A stretch of DNA of 64,000 nt from Saccharomycopsis fibuligera x Saccharomycopsis cf. fibuligera (Eukaryota > Ascomycota > Saccharomycetes > Ascoideales > Saccharomycopsidaceae). Numbering within the stretch: the first letter of the stretch is position 1; every line of letters starts with the position of its first letter. The stretch covers positions 1,798,001 through 1,862,000 of the forward strand of contig CP012813.1 of the NCBI GenBank assembly GCA_001936135.1, read 5' to 3'. A model generated the notes under the pieces. The model was not told the DNA's origin. It ran no database searches and saw only the letters and a program-made list of their open reading frames with translations. The position numbers were made by a program, and so were the translations under genes. This document shows, in pieces, positions 32,441-43,321 of this stretch.

Positions 32441-35026
32441 TCAAAAAGTCAAACCAGCAATAAATAACCGATTAAAATTCTTAAAAATCCAATTGATGAT
32501 AACTTTCAAATTATCAACTAGTTGCGCCTTACTCACGCTAATAAAACTATTCTTCAAAATTAAATAAATTTCATAATTTGAATTGGAATATCCAACACCA
32601 ATAAGTTTAACTTCGTTGATGGTCCATTTAACGTATACTAAATTTGATTTAGAACTACCAGTAGCATTGGAATTGGCATTGAGATTGTTTGTTGCTTGAG
32701 CTGGAGCAGAAGCAGAAGCTCCACTATTGTGAGCTGAGCCTGAACCTGAGATAGGATCATTTGCGCTTCGTGATGCTGAAGATGCATTACTGTTACTTGG
32801 AAAAACGTCGTTTGTTGTTGCGGCAGCTGCGGTAGTGAACGTACCACCGCCCGATGATGACGACGTTGCTGCCGCTAAATTTGACACTTTTTCAAAATTA
32901 TTACTTTGTTGCAAATTGTTGAATAGTTCTTTGTAAAGAAACATCAACTTTTGAAAGGATATTTCTCCAAGAGATGCACTGTTTATTGAATTGAAACTAG
33001 GCGCAAATACTTGTGAATTTCTGCGTGATTTGAAAAGGAAATGGAAAAAATTGTTGTGTGTTTGGCCTTTCCCTTGACTAAGGCTACTAGATTTGTGTTG
33101 GTGCTGTTTATCGAGTGCCGTGAATGAACGAGTGGGTAGTGATGTAGAAGTAATGCTAGATGCTGGATGTTTCTTATTAAATTCGTTGAGAAAGTTTAAG
33201 TAGTTTAATTTATAATTGAATTCAAATGCTTTGACAAGCTTGTCCAATATCTGAGAGTTTGAACTAAGTATGATTTGAGAAATGATTTTCTTTGAACATT
33301 GTCGAAGCTTAAAAAAAGAATTTTTATCTGGAGATAGCAAAATCAAAACTAACTTATTGTTTGTTTTAGAATTTGCATTTTGTTTTCTAGAGTTATTTTC
33401 AGACGTGGCTATCTTAATGCTCGAATCATCATTCTCATTATCTGAGCCTTGTGGTTTAGTCTGCGACGATGCCACTTCTATGTTGTTGATGTCAATATAG
33501 TCCACAAATGAATACAAAAACCCGTTTGAATTAAATTCTGGTAAACATATAGGAAACCACAACTCTTCTTCGTTGGAAAATTCCACATCTTGTTCATTTT
33601 CCTTCTTATTGATGATAATTTTTTTGTCTGCCGATGCTTCTGAGCTACTATTAATCCCCTTTTTGTTGAAAATTATAGAAAATAATATCTGCAAATCACT
33701 TGTGTGTAAATAATGATTTTTAGGACGCACAATGGTTATCACTTTACCATTTGAGTCAGTCAATATTCCGTATAATATTTCGCTAGCTTTGTATTTGGAA
33801 ATAATAGAATTGATTTTGAGTTTGGTAGATGAGGATAAGTAAAGGGATTCTATGCCACCAAGAAAGAAAACCGGATTCAAAACTTTGTTGGTGATAATTT
33901 TCTGCAAGTTCAAGTAATCTGAATTGTTGAGAATTTTACGCAAATCAAAATTATCCTTCAAGCTATAAAATTTAACCAACTGTTTTCTTGAAATTATGGA
34001 AATTAGGTAATTGTATAGTATGTATAATTGATTCTTCAAATCATATAATGACTCGTACTCATATGATGATATAGAAAGTAAATAAATTGGACTTTTATTG
34101 AAAACCACAAATTTTGTGGAACCTGCTTTGAAATGTTTCAAATTATCATCAATTGAGCCGTTGGCGTCAGCAAATGACGAAATCAAAGTTTGTATGATAC
34201 TCATGTAGTTGATAATGATACTATCCGATCCAAATAAAGAATATATAGGCTTTCCAGAAGCCGATAAAACAAAAAACTGTTTCTTTTTTTGAAGAAAGTT
34301 AGTATCTTCCGCGTTAATTGGGGCTGTAGTAGTAGTAACAGTCTTGGTGAGCTTTGCCAATTCAACAATATTAGCAGATGTCTCAATATCAAACTGAGGC
34401 TCCACATCAGTCACTTTTGATAGCAAATCATTAATATTTATTTGATAGTTTGCCATTGACTCTTTTATTTTTAAGTCATTGGTCAATCCGTTATTGTCAT
34501 TCATTAATTTGTCAAGCTCGTTTTCCATAATACTGAACAGGTCTTGCTCATTATTGTTTATAGTCAAGACAGGATAACTAGTACTATGGTCATCATTGTA
34601 GTTGCCGTTATGATTATTACTATTATTAAGAGCACCAAAATGGTAGTTGTGATCATTTCTAGAGATATTTGCATTATCATTCAGGGCATTTTTATCTATC
34701 TTGGAGTAAATCGAATGCTGGCTATCGTTATCATTGTTGAATCTCGATGGTGTCAAATGACTGATGGAGTAATCATCAATGTACTGACTGTTAAATGATC
34801 TCATGCTCAATGATGGAGAAAGCGCAACGTTACTTAAACGCCCATTTTCGTTGATATTGTCTAGTTGATGCTCCGAGTCGTTCAAATTGGGAGAATTAAC
34901 ATTAACATTCTCCAAGTTGATTGATGTTGTGGGGTTGACTTTGAGGTTGCTGGCGCCGCCAATAGAGAGATAGTCGTTGCGAGGAGGCCTCACTGGCTTC
35001 TGTGGGGGAGGCGGAGACTCTGACAT
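32441..35026 (-). CDS. MON1: Mon1, vacuolar fusion protein (Ypt7 GEF subunit)
   Basis: ATG is at 35026 (861 residues). After a Pro-rich start (SPPPPQKPVRPPRNDY) and a ~200-residue Asn/Asp/Ser-rich tail, the Mon1 core begins with KKKQFFVLSASGKPIYSLFG, the first longin domain, followed by ISSYEYESLYDLKNQLYILY. Later segments PVFFLGGIESLYLS, LYGILTDSNGKVITIVRP, HTSDLQILFSIIF and LWFPICLPEFNSNGFLYSFV follow the family order. Mon1 forms with Ccz1 the guanine-nucleotide exchange factor for Ypt7/Rab7 on late endosomes and vacuoles. Two low-complexity insertions (around residues 520-550 and 715-800, Ser/Ala/Asn-rich) make it longer than S. cerevisiae Mon1 (644). It is divergent from ERV14. Confidence 0.95.
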   Translation of the reverse strand: MSESPPPPQKPVRPPRNDYLSIGGASNLKVNPTTSINLENVNVNSPNLNDSEHQLDNINENGRLSNVALSPSLSMRSFNSQYIDDYSISHLTPSRFNNDNDSQHSIYSKIDKNALNDNANISRNDHNYHFGALNNSNNHNGNYNDDHSTSYPVLTINNNEQDLFSIMENELDKLMNDNNGLTNDLKIKESMANYQININDLLSKVTDVEPQFDIETSANIVELAKLTKTVTTTTAPINAEDTNFLQKKKQFFVLSASGKPIYSLFGSDSIIINYMSIIQTLISSFADANGSIDDNLKHFKAGSTKFVVFNKSPIYLLSISSYEYESLYDLKNQLYILYNYLISIISRKQLVKFYSLKDNFDLRKILNNSDYLNLQKIITNKVLNPVFFLGGIESLYLSSSTKLKINSIISKYKASEILYGILTDSNGKVITIVRPKNHYLHTSDLQILFSIIFNKKGINSSSEASADKKIIINKKENEQDVEFSNEEELWFPICLPEFNSNGFLYSFVDYIDINNIEVASSQTKPQGSDNENDDSSIKIATSENNSRKQNANSKTNNKLVLILLSPDKNSFFKLRQCSKKIISQIILSSNSQILDKLVKAFEFNYKLNYLNFLNEFNKKHPASSITSTSLPTRSFTALDKQHQHKSSSLSQGKGQTHNNFFHFLFKSRRNSQVFAPSFNSINSASLGEISFQKLMFLYKELFNNLQQSNNFEKVSNLAAATSSSSGGGTFTTAAAATTNDVFPSNSNASSASRSANDPISGSGSAHNSGASASAPAQATNNLNANSNATGSSKSNLVYVKWTINEVKLIGVGYSNSNYEIYLILKNSFISVSKAQLVDNLKVIINWIFKNFNRLFIAGLTF

Positions 35027-35476
35027 CAGAACTATACTATCATTGGGCGGTGGTTGTAGCAGATTGCTTTTCGTATCAGATACACTATTAGAAGGTGGAA
35101 GACAGTGACGTTGAATAGGCCTAAGCTAAGCGATGCTGATGAAGATGACGGCGTCAATGGTGTTTCTTAGTGCAGTTTAAAGGGATTACCCGGATGCACT
35201 CCTAACGAAACGACGCCGTCTACAACTCGAATTTCTCAGGAAGCGAATGGCAAAAATTGCTGACGCACTCAGTGGCTGCTAGATCCTTTGGAGATATCAA
35301 CAACAGAACCCAGCACAATCCAAGACACTTCTGACACTTCGTTGCCACTAGTTATCAGTCAATCCTCTGTATTGCATTCATCACTGGTTTTTGCTCGGAA
35401 GCCGCTGTCGTATCACTACACCACAATCTCCTTAGTAACTTAATCACTGCATCTCACATTACAACCCCCAATAACC
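35027..35476. promoter_or_regulatory. Shared divergent promoter region, MON1 / ERV14
   Basis: A 450-base gap between two divergent ATGs. It is less AT-rich than the surrounding intergenic DNA. I see no clear TATA box or named activator site. Confidence 0.4.
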
Positions 35477-35890
35477 ATGAATGGCGAAGCGTGGCTTTTT
35501 ATCTTTGCGGTTATTCTCAATGCCGTCAACTTGTTCTTGCAAGTTTTCTTCACTATAATGTACTCTGATTTGGAGTGTGATTATATCAACCCAATTGAAC
35601 TTTGCAACAAATTGAACAATTACATTATTCCAGAAGCCTCCATCCATGGATTTTTGACCGTTTTGTTCTTGATCAATGGGTACTGGTTTACCTTTTTGCT
35701 CAATTTGCCATTGTTTGCTTTCAACATCAACAAATTTTACAAAAAAAACTACTTGTTGGATGCTACTGAGATCTTTAGAACTTTGTCCAAACACAAGAAG
35801 GAAAGTTTCTTCAAGTTGGGTTTCCACTTGTTGTTGTTTTTCTTCTACTTGTACAGAATGATCGTCGCTTTGATTGCTGATGATATGTAA
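35477..35890 (+). CDS. ERV14: Erv14, cornichon-family COPII cargo receptor
   Basis: This 137-residue protein matches the cornichon family over its full length. [20 protein letters not shown] is the first membrane helix. [19 protein letters not shown] is the family signature segment, with the luminal and COPII-contact residues expected, and [20 protein letters not shown] and [18 protein letters not shown] are the remaining hydrophobic segments. In yeast Erv14 recruits transmembrane cargo into COPII vesicles at the ER and is needed for bud-site selection. Start and length agree with S. cerevisiae Erv14 (138). The leucine codons are mostly TTG, as expected for a highly expressed gene. Confidence 0.98.
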   Translation: MNGEAWLFIFAVILNAVNLFLQVFFTIMYSDLECDYINPIELCNKLNNYIIPEASIHGFLTVLFLINGYWFTFLLNLPLFAFNINKFYKKNYLLDATEIFRTLSKHKKESFFKLGFHLLLFFFYLYRMIVALIADDM

Positions 35891-37645
35891 AGAGAGTGAG
35901 TGTAATTTTTCAACATTATTATCGAGCTGTTGCTCTTTACCCTTATCATCATTCAAGTCAAAAAAAAAAAAATTTCAATTTGTGAACAGACAAAAATTAT
36001 ATCAATGTCATGTTCAAATACCATTAGCATGGCACATTCTATGCATAATAAAGTAGTAATGAAAATTAGTGAATTTGATTTTTTGATGTTCACCCCTTCA
36101 TTACAATAAAAACAACAACAATAACCACTATCTCTGATTTCCATTCCTTTTCCTTTTCCCTTTTTTGTTCTTTGTTGATTATTTTGTTCCCTTTCCTTTC
36201 CTTTTACTGCAGTTCACTCTTTATTGATTTCATTATTTTTTGATAACCTTCCATTTCAATATGTTTTTTTTTTTTTTTTTGAATATAATTGTGGTTTTTT
36301 GTATTTTGTCAATGGTTTTTCCCTAGCTTCTTTATTTTCTTTGATGGATTGTTATGTCTCATGTCTTTCTCTATGATTTAATGACACACAGTGAAATTAA
36401 AAAACTAAATTCCGTATATTGATCAAATCGGCCTAAATCGCCTCGTGTGAAGAAATGTATCTACGTTATTGATCAAGCAAATTGTCAATTCTAGCATTTC
36501 ACAATTTTCAATAATGCGATCGAGTCATGGTGTAATGAAGTTAGATTCGCACACATACGTGAACTGACAAGTTGAGTCTTCTAGAAAAAAAGGCTTACAG
36601 ATCTCTAAAACCAAGGTCAGCACAACTGCAATAATAGTAAATTTTAATCGCGAACTCGTCAATTTAGACATATAGTTTAAAGGAACTCAATCTTTCTACC
36701 TCTGAGTGTTTCAAACTTTATGAGCACTGAAATCTTGGTTCATCATCTTTATAATAGCTTATAGTCTCTTAGTTGGAAATTCTCGCTGTATGTGTCATTC
36801 GTCACTTTGTAATTCTTAATGACGTTTCGTTTAATTCTGATCCAGTAATTTCAATATAAAAACACATTCAACTACGATTGATGTTTCAATGATGAATCAC
36901 AGTTGATATGATATTTACCCCACCCATAATTCAAAAATATTCAAAAATTAACATGAGAAAGGAGGTTTTGTAAGCCTGGTTTCATTTTCTGACTCAAATA
37001 CATATTTTTATACAGTTGAAAAATATTTAGTAATAATATTCTATATTTGTTCAAACATGTTTGCTTTTAAGTAGTTGGACCTGCTTCAGTCAAAGTTACC
37101 CTTATGGTCGACAATATAGACTATAATGGGCTATTTTCAAAATTTAACAAAAACCAAAACTCTTTGACAATACTGAGTTGAGAAGCATTTAAATAATAAG
37201 CAGATCAAAAAAAACAGTTACTAGCGTTGAGCTGTTAATAGTAGTAGAATTCATCAATCCAAAGTAGAGGTGGCATTGTGTAATATGTAATTTGCATATA
37301 ATAACTGAAGGAAACCGATGGAAAATATAGGAACAATTGCCTCATGTCTAGACCTAAAATTAATGGACAAGTTCTTGTTTTCATTATAATCAGATAATAA
37401 AATTTTTTTTAAAATTTTTAAATTCCAAGTTGCAAGTAAATGCTTTGTTATACTTTTTGCCTTATTTTCTTCAATTATTTTCTAATCTTGTTATCGTGTA
37501 AACCTTTGCCACGACATGCTCGTCGAAGTTGCAAAATTGGGGCCAATATATTCACAAATATATCTTTCTTTACCCTCTTTCGAGGGTATAGTTCGCTACC
37601 CAATATGAAATTTTTGTTCAATGTCGTAACAACAACCAAGCAATA

Positions 37646-38155
37646 TTAAGGGAATAGTAGCTCATTGTCACAAGTTGGCAAATTCCTCGTAATTTCATCG
37701 TTGTTGAGTTGCTTAAGCTCAAGCTTTATACAGCCCATATAAACGGATAACGTTAACATACTATCATAATTGTTGACAATCCAAAATTGTTCATCAAGGT
37801 CCCTGAATATGCTGACATGAATTTCTGGGGGCCCTGCAATATAACCTTTGCTAGTTGAAATTATTTAACGACAGTTGTGTATTTTTAACGTATTTGGTAT
37901 ATAATCTCTTTGCACGTTCACTTGGTCATGAAAATCCGACTCGAGAAAACTTTTCACGCCGTGATGATCAAAATTTATAACTAGATTTAATACAACTTGG
38001 AATCCTTGGCTCAGAGATTGTAGCACATCGCGAATTCTTGATACTAGTGTTGTGTTGCTAAGTCTACGCTTGTCGGGATATCGGATTTTCCTGCATGTCA
38101 GCAGATATCTTGGACGAGCTAACCTGCAGGTAATAGAGACGTGCATCATCATCAC
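37646..38155 (-). pseudogene. Decayed coding remnant, family unrecognised
   Basis: One minus-strand frame of about 170 codons reads as ordinary protein sequence but is interrupted at least once. The upstream portion contains VSRIRDVLQSLSQGFQVVLN and FDHHGVKSFLESDFHDQVNV. The downstream portion contains PPEIHVSIFRDLDEQFWIVN, MLTLSVYMGCIKLELKQLNN and ends in LLFP. Protein-like sequence continues upstream in another frame near 38080-38175 (LFSDDDARLYYLQV). The composition (balanced hydrophobic and charged residues, Trp present) differs from the low-complexity chance frames around it. I cannot name the family. Confidence 0.55.
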
Positions 38156-39425
38156 TGAACAAAGATTTTATTCAAGCTGAAAAAAAGGGGTGGAAACCAA
38201 GCCAAAAGAACCGATGTGATAATAATTCCGACATGAATTCCCTTTAATGAGCTTTGAAGAATACTGATCACATTTTGTTCCAGTATTAAATAAGCCCACA
38301 AAAAGCGGAGGGTACTCTCTTAAACACATATTTGATGATAAAAGGTGACACATTTTCCGATTATTGTAACACCACAAGAATGATCGAGAACAACCGCCAT
38401 GAAATATTAAGACTGTTTTTTTTTTTTCTCAAAAATGCTCTTCAAATCTGGTGTTCGCCAAAAAAGAAGCACATGAACCTTTTTCTGCTATTGAGGTGAC
38501 CGGCAAAGTAAGACAAATAAATGCCGCATGCGTAAATTATTCAAACCAATTTGAAGCGTATTATCCACATAAAAACTTAAACGAAAGTTTCAATGCGAAT
38601 AATCTTGCTCTCAGGACCAAACCTGGTCTTTCAAGTGAAAGTAATTGTCCTCTCAAACAAAAAAAAAAAAAAAAAAATAAAAAGGAATTAGTATGCGAAC
38701 TCTTGTAGGTAATATTGTAGTATTTGTTATTGCTCATTATTATCAAAGCCATAATCTTAACTGTTATATTGTTACGGTAGTGATATAAGCACAGCGACAC
38801 AACTATAATTCACCCTCGTAATTAATGGAATAGTAAGTCACGCCAATCTGTCAAGATAATGAAATACAGCAAATATTTATCGACATAGGCGACACAATGA
38901 GCCCAGAGAAACTCAATGTCGAAATCTTTGAAACTACATAGCTTAGATAGGTCGCTTGAAATAAATTTAGATTAACTTAACTCAACACGTTCATTCATTA
39001 AAATCATAGTTGACTATTGCTAAACTGTATATATATATATTGAAAGATACACACATATCTTAAAATTAAACTCAAATTCAAAATTATGTTTCAAAATCAA
39101 ACAATTTTTTCTTTTGTTTTATCTTGTTTTTTTCTCAGCTTCTTAAATGAAAACCACAAATTTTTTTTTTTTTTATATTTTTATCTTCTTTTCTATGAAT
39201 TTCTTTTTTTTTTTCTTTTTTTGCTTTTATTTTTGATATTATTATGAACGAATATGTTATAGTGCTCTCACAAGCAACTATCACTCAGCCAAAATTAAAA
39301 GAAATATCCAAATTGACAAAAAAAAATTAAAACAAGAGAAATTGTAGAGAAGTGTTAAATTTTAAAATTGAAAAAAGCTGCAAGTAGTAAAAAACTGCCA
39401 AAATTTTCTCTAGAAAGAGGAAAAG

Positions 39426-39491
39426 TCATAATAATAATCATAATCATAATCATAATCATAGTCATAATCATAGTCATAATCATAGTCATAG
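39426..39491. repeat. (CATAAT/CATAGT)n hexanucleotide tandem repeat
   Basis: About eleven copies of CATAAT or CATAGT in tandem. Confidence 0.85.
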
Positions 39492-39621
39492 TTATCGTCC
39501 TTGTCATCAAGTTCTAAAGCAATCCATCATAGCAAAATCGCAGGTGCTGATGCGTCCAATGTAGGTATAGACTTCCACCAGAGACTATCACAGTGATAGC
39601 ATCAATAGCAAAGATGGCAAC

Positions 39622-39654
39622 CTAGCTAGCTAGCTAGCTAGCTAACTAACTAGC
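39622..39654. repeat. (CTAG)n self-complementary tandem repeat
   Basis: CTAGCTAGCTAGCTAGCTAG followed by a CTAACTAACTAGC variant. Each unit is palindromic. Confidence 0.85.
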
Positions 39655-40044
39655 GCGCTCGTCTTGATAGTTTTGATTAGGAATGGTTTTTAGTATATGG
39701 GATAGGGGACTCAAGCTAGGATACAAGCTATTAATAAGTTTCCGCAAGATAAACAGAAACAAGTAAGACCGCGAAATAATATAGGTAAATAGGCTATCGA
39801 GTTGATTAGTAAGATTTGGTCCATTCACCATAATGATGATGATCATCAACATCATGCTAAAAAACTGAAATGAAATGGATGCAGTGAAAAAATTGATTAA
39901 AGTAATAAAAGATCGGAAGAAATAAAATTTGAAAAAATACAATAAAGTTTTTTTTTAAAAAAAAATTGAAGATAAGCTTTTTGATTCTATCACTGCTAGA
40001 TAAGCATAATCTAACGAAAACATAATGTATATCATCAATCATAA

Positions 40045-40094
40045 GTCATCAGTCATCAGTCATCAGTCATCAGTCATCAGTCATCATCAGTCAT
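40045..40094. repeat. (GTCATCA)n heptanucleotide tandem repeat
   Basis: Six near-perfect GTCATCA units end 25 bases from the stop codon of the phosphatase gene, so they lie in its 3'UTR. Confidence 0.9.
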
Positions 40095-40119
40095 GATTTT
40101 GGTATAACGCCAGCAACTG

Positions 40120-41994
40120 TCATTGACTTGATCCCTTTTTTGATTTTTTCTTCTTCAAATCAACTGGTTTCAATAATTCAAAACTGCACAACAAATTTTT
40201 ATCAATACTCATTACCGCCCCCCAATTATTAAACTCCCCGCAATAATTAGGAGCACTAAATACTGTGACTAATCTCTTCTTGTTGAAAAACTCATATCCA
40301 TCTTCAACCACCATATGACCTCGAACAATCAAGTCAAATTTAAATTTGGCTAAAAATTCATTAACATTTCGCTTAGAAAAGAAAAATGATATGCCACGAT
40401 CATTTGGGCTCCAATCATTGATCTTAGCATGAGGATCAGACCAAAGCAAATCAGATAATAAACCAACATCTGGAATATCCGTTGGTCGTTTAATTTTATT
40501 AATTTGCTTCAAATTTTTCATGAATGGTGAAAGGCCTCCATGAACACAAAAAATCTTATCGGAAATTATAGCGGCAATTGGCAATGCATTGAAAACGTCA
40601 ACAAAATTTTTCCAAATTTTGACTGATCCTAATCTTCGTTTACATTCATCATAGAACCCATAGATTTTGCTAATGTTACCTGATTCATGATTACCACGCA
40701 ACATGAAAAAATTGTTTGGATACTTGATTTTGAAACACAATAGCAACAATATTGTTTCCAATGACTGTTTACCGCGATCAACATAATCACCTAAAAACAA
40801 ATAGTTGGAATTTGGCGGGAATCCAGAAAGTTTCAAGATTCGTAACAAATCATTAAATTGACCATGTAAATCGCCAACCACTTTAATCGGGGAAGATAAT
40901 TCTAATAATGTTGGTTGGGATAAAAAGATTTCTTTAGATTTTTGAATAATGTAATTGATTTCATTTTTTTCAATCACCAACTTACTGCTATACGATTTGG
41001 ATAAACCAATTTCAATCAAACGTTCAATGATGGAATCAATATCAATTTCATAATGGTTAATAACTTTTTTGTTAAATTTTGGATTGTACAACTTCTGAAT
41101 GTTATTAGTGTGTTCCATGTGACGCAACAGTTGCTGCTGTTGCTGCTGTTGCTGTTTCTGCGGCTGCTTGGGCACTCCCCTGGGGATTCTAGCGACAGCG
41201 GCTACGTTATTATCACTAATTCCGTTGTATTGGTTCAAGTTTCTCTCAACGGCACCGGCAGTCGGCACCTTCATGTTAAAACCTCCCTTAACGTCATTGT
41301 ATCCTGCTTCCTCACACGGATCCAAATGAGTAGGCGGTGTTGCTGACAATAGGCTACTGTTTGAAAAATCACTGCTAACTGAGGACAAATCAGTGGAGGT
41401 AATGACGGTATTTGTCTCTTGGATGACTATAGCAGTGGAATTATTACTAGCAGCTGTGGTGGTTGTGGTGGTGGTTTTGGTGGCGGTAGCACCAGTCACT
41501 GGCAGTACTGGACTTTGTTCCGGATTATAGTGACGAGTAGTTGATCCTTTAATGTTTATGGCTTTGGAAACTTTTGGTGGAGAAGCGGGGTCATCCTCAA
41601 AGCTATGCGATAGCATATTAAAGTAACTAGTATCACTTGGCTTTGCAGTCAACTTCTTATGGTGGAGAAAGTCCAAATTGTCGCGCATCAGATCATTATT
41701 ATCAATACTATTATTAATAGCGTTATTTATATTATCTTCATCGTCATCATCATCATTGTCTTTATTATTAATATGTTCTTTTTGCTGGTTGTTGTTGTTA
41801 CCACTACTAGCACTGGCATAGTGCTGCTGGTTATCTATATCTATGGACGAACACCTCGACGGAGGGGGTTTGGAACTCTCCTCGTCGCTGGCCAAGGCAG
41901 ATGGCAACAAACCGGCGGCAACACCACCCGAGCTATTAGAACATGCTGACGAACCTGATGACAAAGAGTTATTTTTCGATGGATTATTTCCCAT
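40120..41994 (-). CDS. PPQ1: PP1-family Ser/Thr phosphatase, Ppq1(Sal6)/Ppz-like (624 aa)
   Basis: The C-terminal ~310 residues form a complete PPP-family catalytic domain: [43 protein letters not shown] and [10 protein letters not shown] carry the metal-binding and catalytic Asp, His, Asn residues. Several positions depart from canonical PP1 (NHES for NHEC, RGH for RAH), which suggests the divergent Ppq1/Sal6 branch. The N-terminal ~310 residues are Ser/Asn/Thr-rich with a short Q run near residue 280. MGNNPS at the start is a good N-myristoylation site, as in Ppz1. The two families are hard to separate here. In yeast Ppq1 affects translation fidelity and mating signalling, and Ppz1 affects ion homeostasis. 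Four CCCCT (STRE) motifs lie about 450-500 bases upstream. Confidence 0.9.
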   Translation of the reverse strand: MGNNPSKNNSLSSGSSACSNSSGGVAAGLLPSALASDEESSKPPPSRCSSIDIDNQQHYASASSGNNNNQQKEHINNKDNDDDDDEDNINNAINNSIDNNDLMRDNLDFLHHKKLTAKPSDTSYFNMLSHSFEDDPASPPKVSKAINIKGSTTRHYNPEQSPVLPVTGATATKTTTTTTTAASNNSTAIVIQETNTVITSTDLSSVSSDFSNSSLLSATPPTHLDPCEEAGYNDVKGGFNMKVPTAGAVERNLNQYNGISDNNVAAVARIPRGVPKQPQKQQQQQQQQLLRHMEHTNNIQKLYNPKFNKKVINHYEIDIDSIIERLIEIGLSKSYSSKLVIEKNEINYIIQKSKEIFLSQPTLLELSSPIKVVGDLHGQFNDLLRILKLSGFPPNSNYLFLGDYVDRGKQSLETILLLLCFKIKYPNNFFMLRGNHESGNISKIYGFYDECKRRLGSVKIWKNFVDVFNALPIAAIISDKIFCVHGGLSPFMKNLKQINKIKRPTDIPDVGLLSDLLWSDPHAKINDWSPNDRGISFFFSKRNVNEFLAKFKFDLIVRGHMVVEDGYEFFNKKRLVTVFSAPNYCGEFNNWGAVMSIDKNLLCSFELLKPVDLKKKKSKKGSSQ

Positions 41995-42085
41995 TTGCGA
42001 GTGATAAACTCACTGAAATGGATATAGGAGAATGTTCTTGAAGTGAAAAATAAAAGGTCTTAATGGTGATGAATGTTCAAGAAAA

Positions 42086-42116
<31 letters not shown>

Positions 42117-43321
42117 AAAAGAAAGCAGGAGACAAGAATAGCTTTTGAAAATCCTGGGGCAGGGATGAAACAGTTGTCTCTCTAGACTTTGTTTTCTTTT
42201 TTTTATGTTTTAGCTTTTCCTTTTCTCGAGGTTGTGTGCTGAATAGCTGTAAATCTCTCAGAAGAGGAACAACGGTTGCGGGAGTGGAAATTTGACAGTA
42301 CAATTTGTAAGCGAGAAAGTGGATATTTCACGGCTTTTGTCCTTTTGTCATTTCTGTTTTGCTTGCGACGGATGAGCCAGAAAGTGCGGAAAACAGTGGC
42401 GGTGCCAAGCGGGTTTACCGCATTACCCGCATCTCATCCCCTGGCTCCTCCGATACCACCCCCTGTCGCACCCCTGAAGCTGACACACACTGCACCCCCT
42501 GTTTATCTCACGTGATATAATTGTTTTTCTGCAAGGTCTATAATACTTCTCAACATCAGGCTCTGTACACGGAAGGAAGTGTGTTAAGCTTCTTATTGTT
42601 GCGATAATCAGGCACAAATCACACTCATCCGCTGTGGGGGTCTGCCATATGTAAGCCCGACCGTAGCCTTTGGTTTGTGGCAAGAGCTCAACTCTAATTC
42701 GCGTACTATCCACATACAGATATACAAGCAAAGTGATTACACACAATTAACTTCAGCTTTTTGCCTTTCTTGTTAATTCTTTGTTGCATTATTGAAAAGC
42801 TGAAATTTTCGTGCGTAGTACAAGCTCCCCTTTGCTCGTTCCTTGTTCTTCCAGAAGACAGGCCTTTTCATTTGACACTCATAAACACGCAAATCAGTTT
42901 TTGATTAATCAGTTACATACTTGCTATTGAACAATTCGAGCTGTATTTCGTCCTCCGTATCTAACTTGGTTGTTTCATGATTTTGTTACAATCATCGCGT
43001 AGTAAGCGTGGCTGTGCGTGCGTTCAACATGAAGATTCCAAATATGGATGATCCCAATGTTGATAAAGTTGCAAGAATATGATGAAACCAAGTTTCGATG
43101 TTATGGTATTTATATAACAAACACTTACTATTCACGTATACAGGTTTGCACTCTGCCAACTCATACCATAAATACATAATTCTCTAAAAAACTAATCATA
43201 AAAGAGATAAATTTATTAGCATTCTTAATATTCAGTACAATGCTATTTCTAGAAATTTAAAATAAACATAGAATAGAAAAAAAAAAAGAAAAGAAAACAC
43301 GCACACAATTTCCCACACCAT
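41995..43321. other. Intergenic 1.3 kb between the phosphatase gene and RIF1
   Basis: The region contains an A run at 42081-42109, the STRE/CACGTG cluster at 42438-42515, and an imperfect palindrome near 42408-42430. No gene was recognised. The right end is the RIF1 3'UTR. Confidence 0.5.
42438..42515. promoter_or_regulatory. Cluster of four CCCCT (STRE) motifs and one TCACGTGA
   Basis: CCCCT occurs at 42438-42442, 42460-42464, 42471-42475 and 42496-42500, followed by the palindrome TCACGTGA at 42508-42515. CCCCT is the Msn2/4 stress element and CACGTG the Cbf1 core of yeasts. They lie upstream of the phosphatase gene (ATG 41994). Whether STREs are active in this species is unknown. Confidence 0.5.

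Larger units (their letters stand above)
35891..40119. other. Gene-poor 4.2-kb intergenic stretch
   Basis: Between ERV14 and the phosphatase gene there is no intact gene. The stretch includes T-rich sequence (36150-36310), a decayed minus-strand coding remnant (37646-38155 and a little beyond), an A run near 38660, and a cluster of short tandem repeats at 39426-40094. Confidence 0.5.

Noticed and set aside
38451-38708. 85-codon plus-strand frame
   Set aside because: It has no ATG start, ends in poly-Lys from an A run, and matches no family I know.
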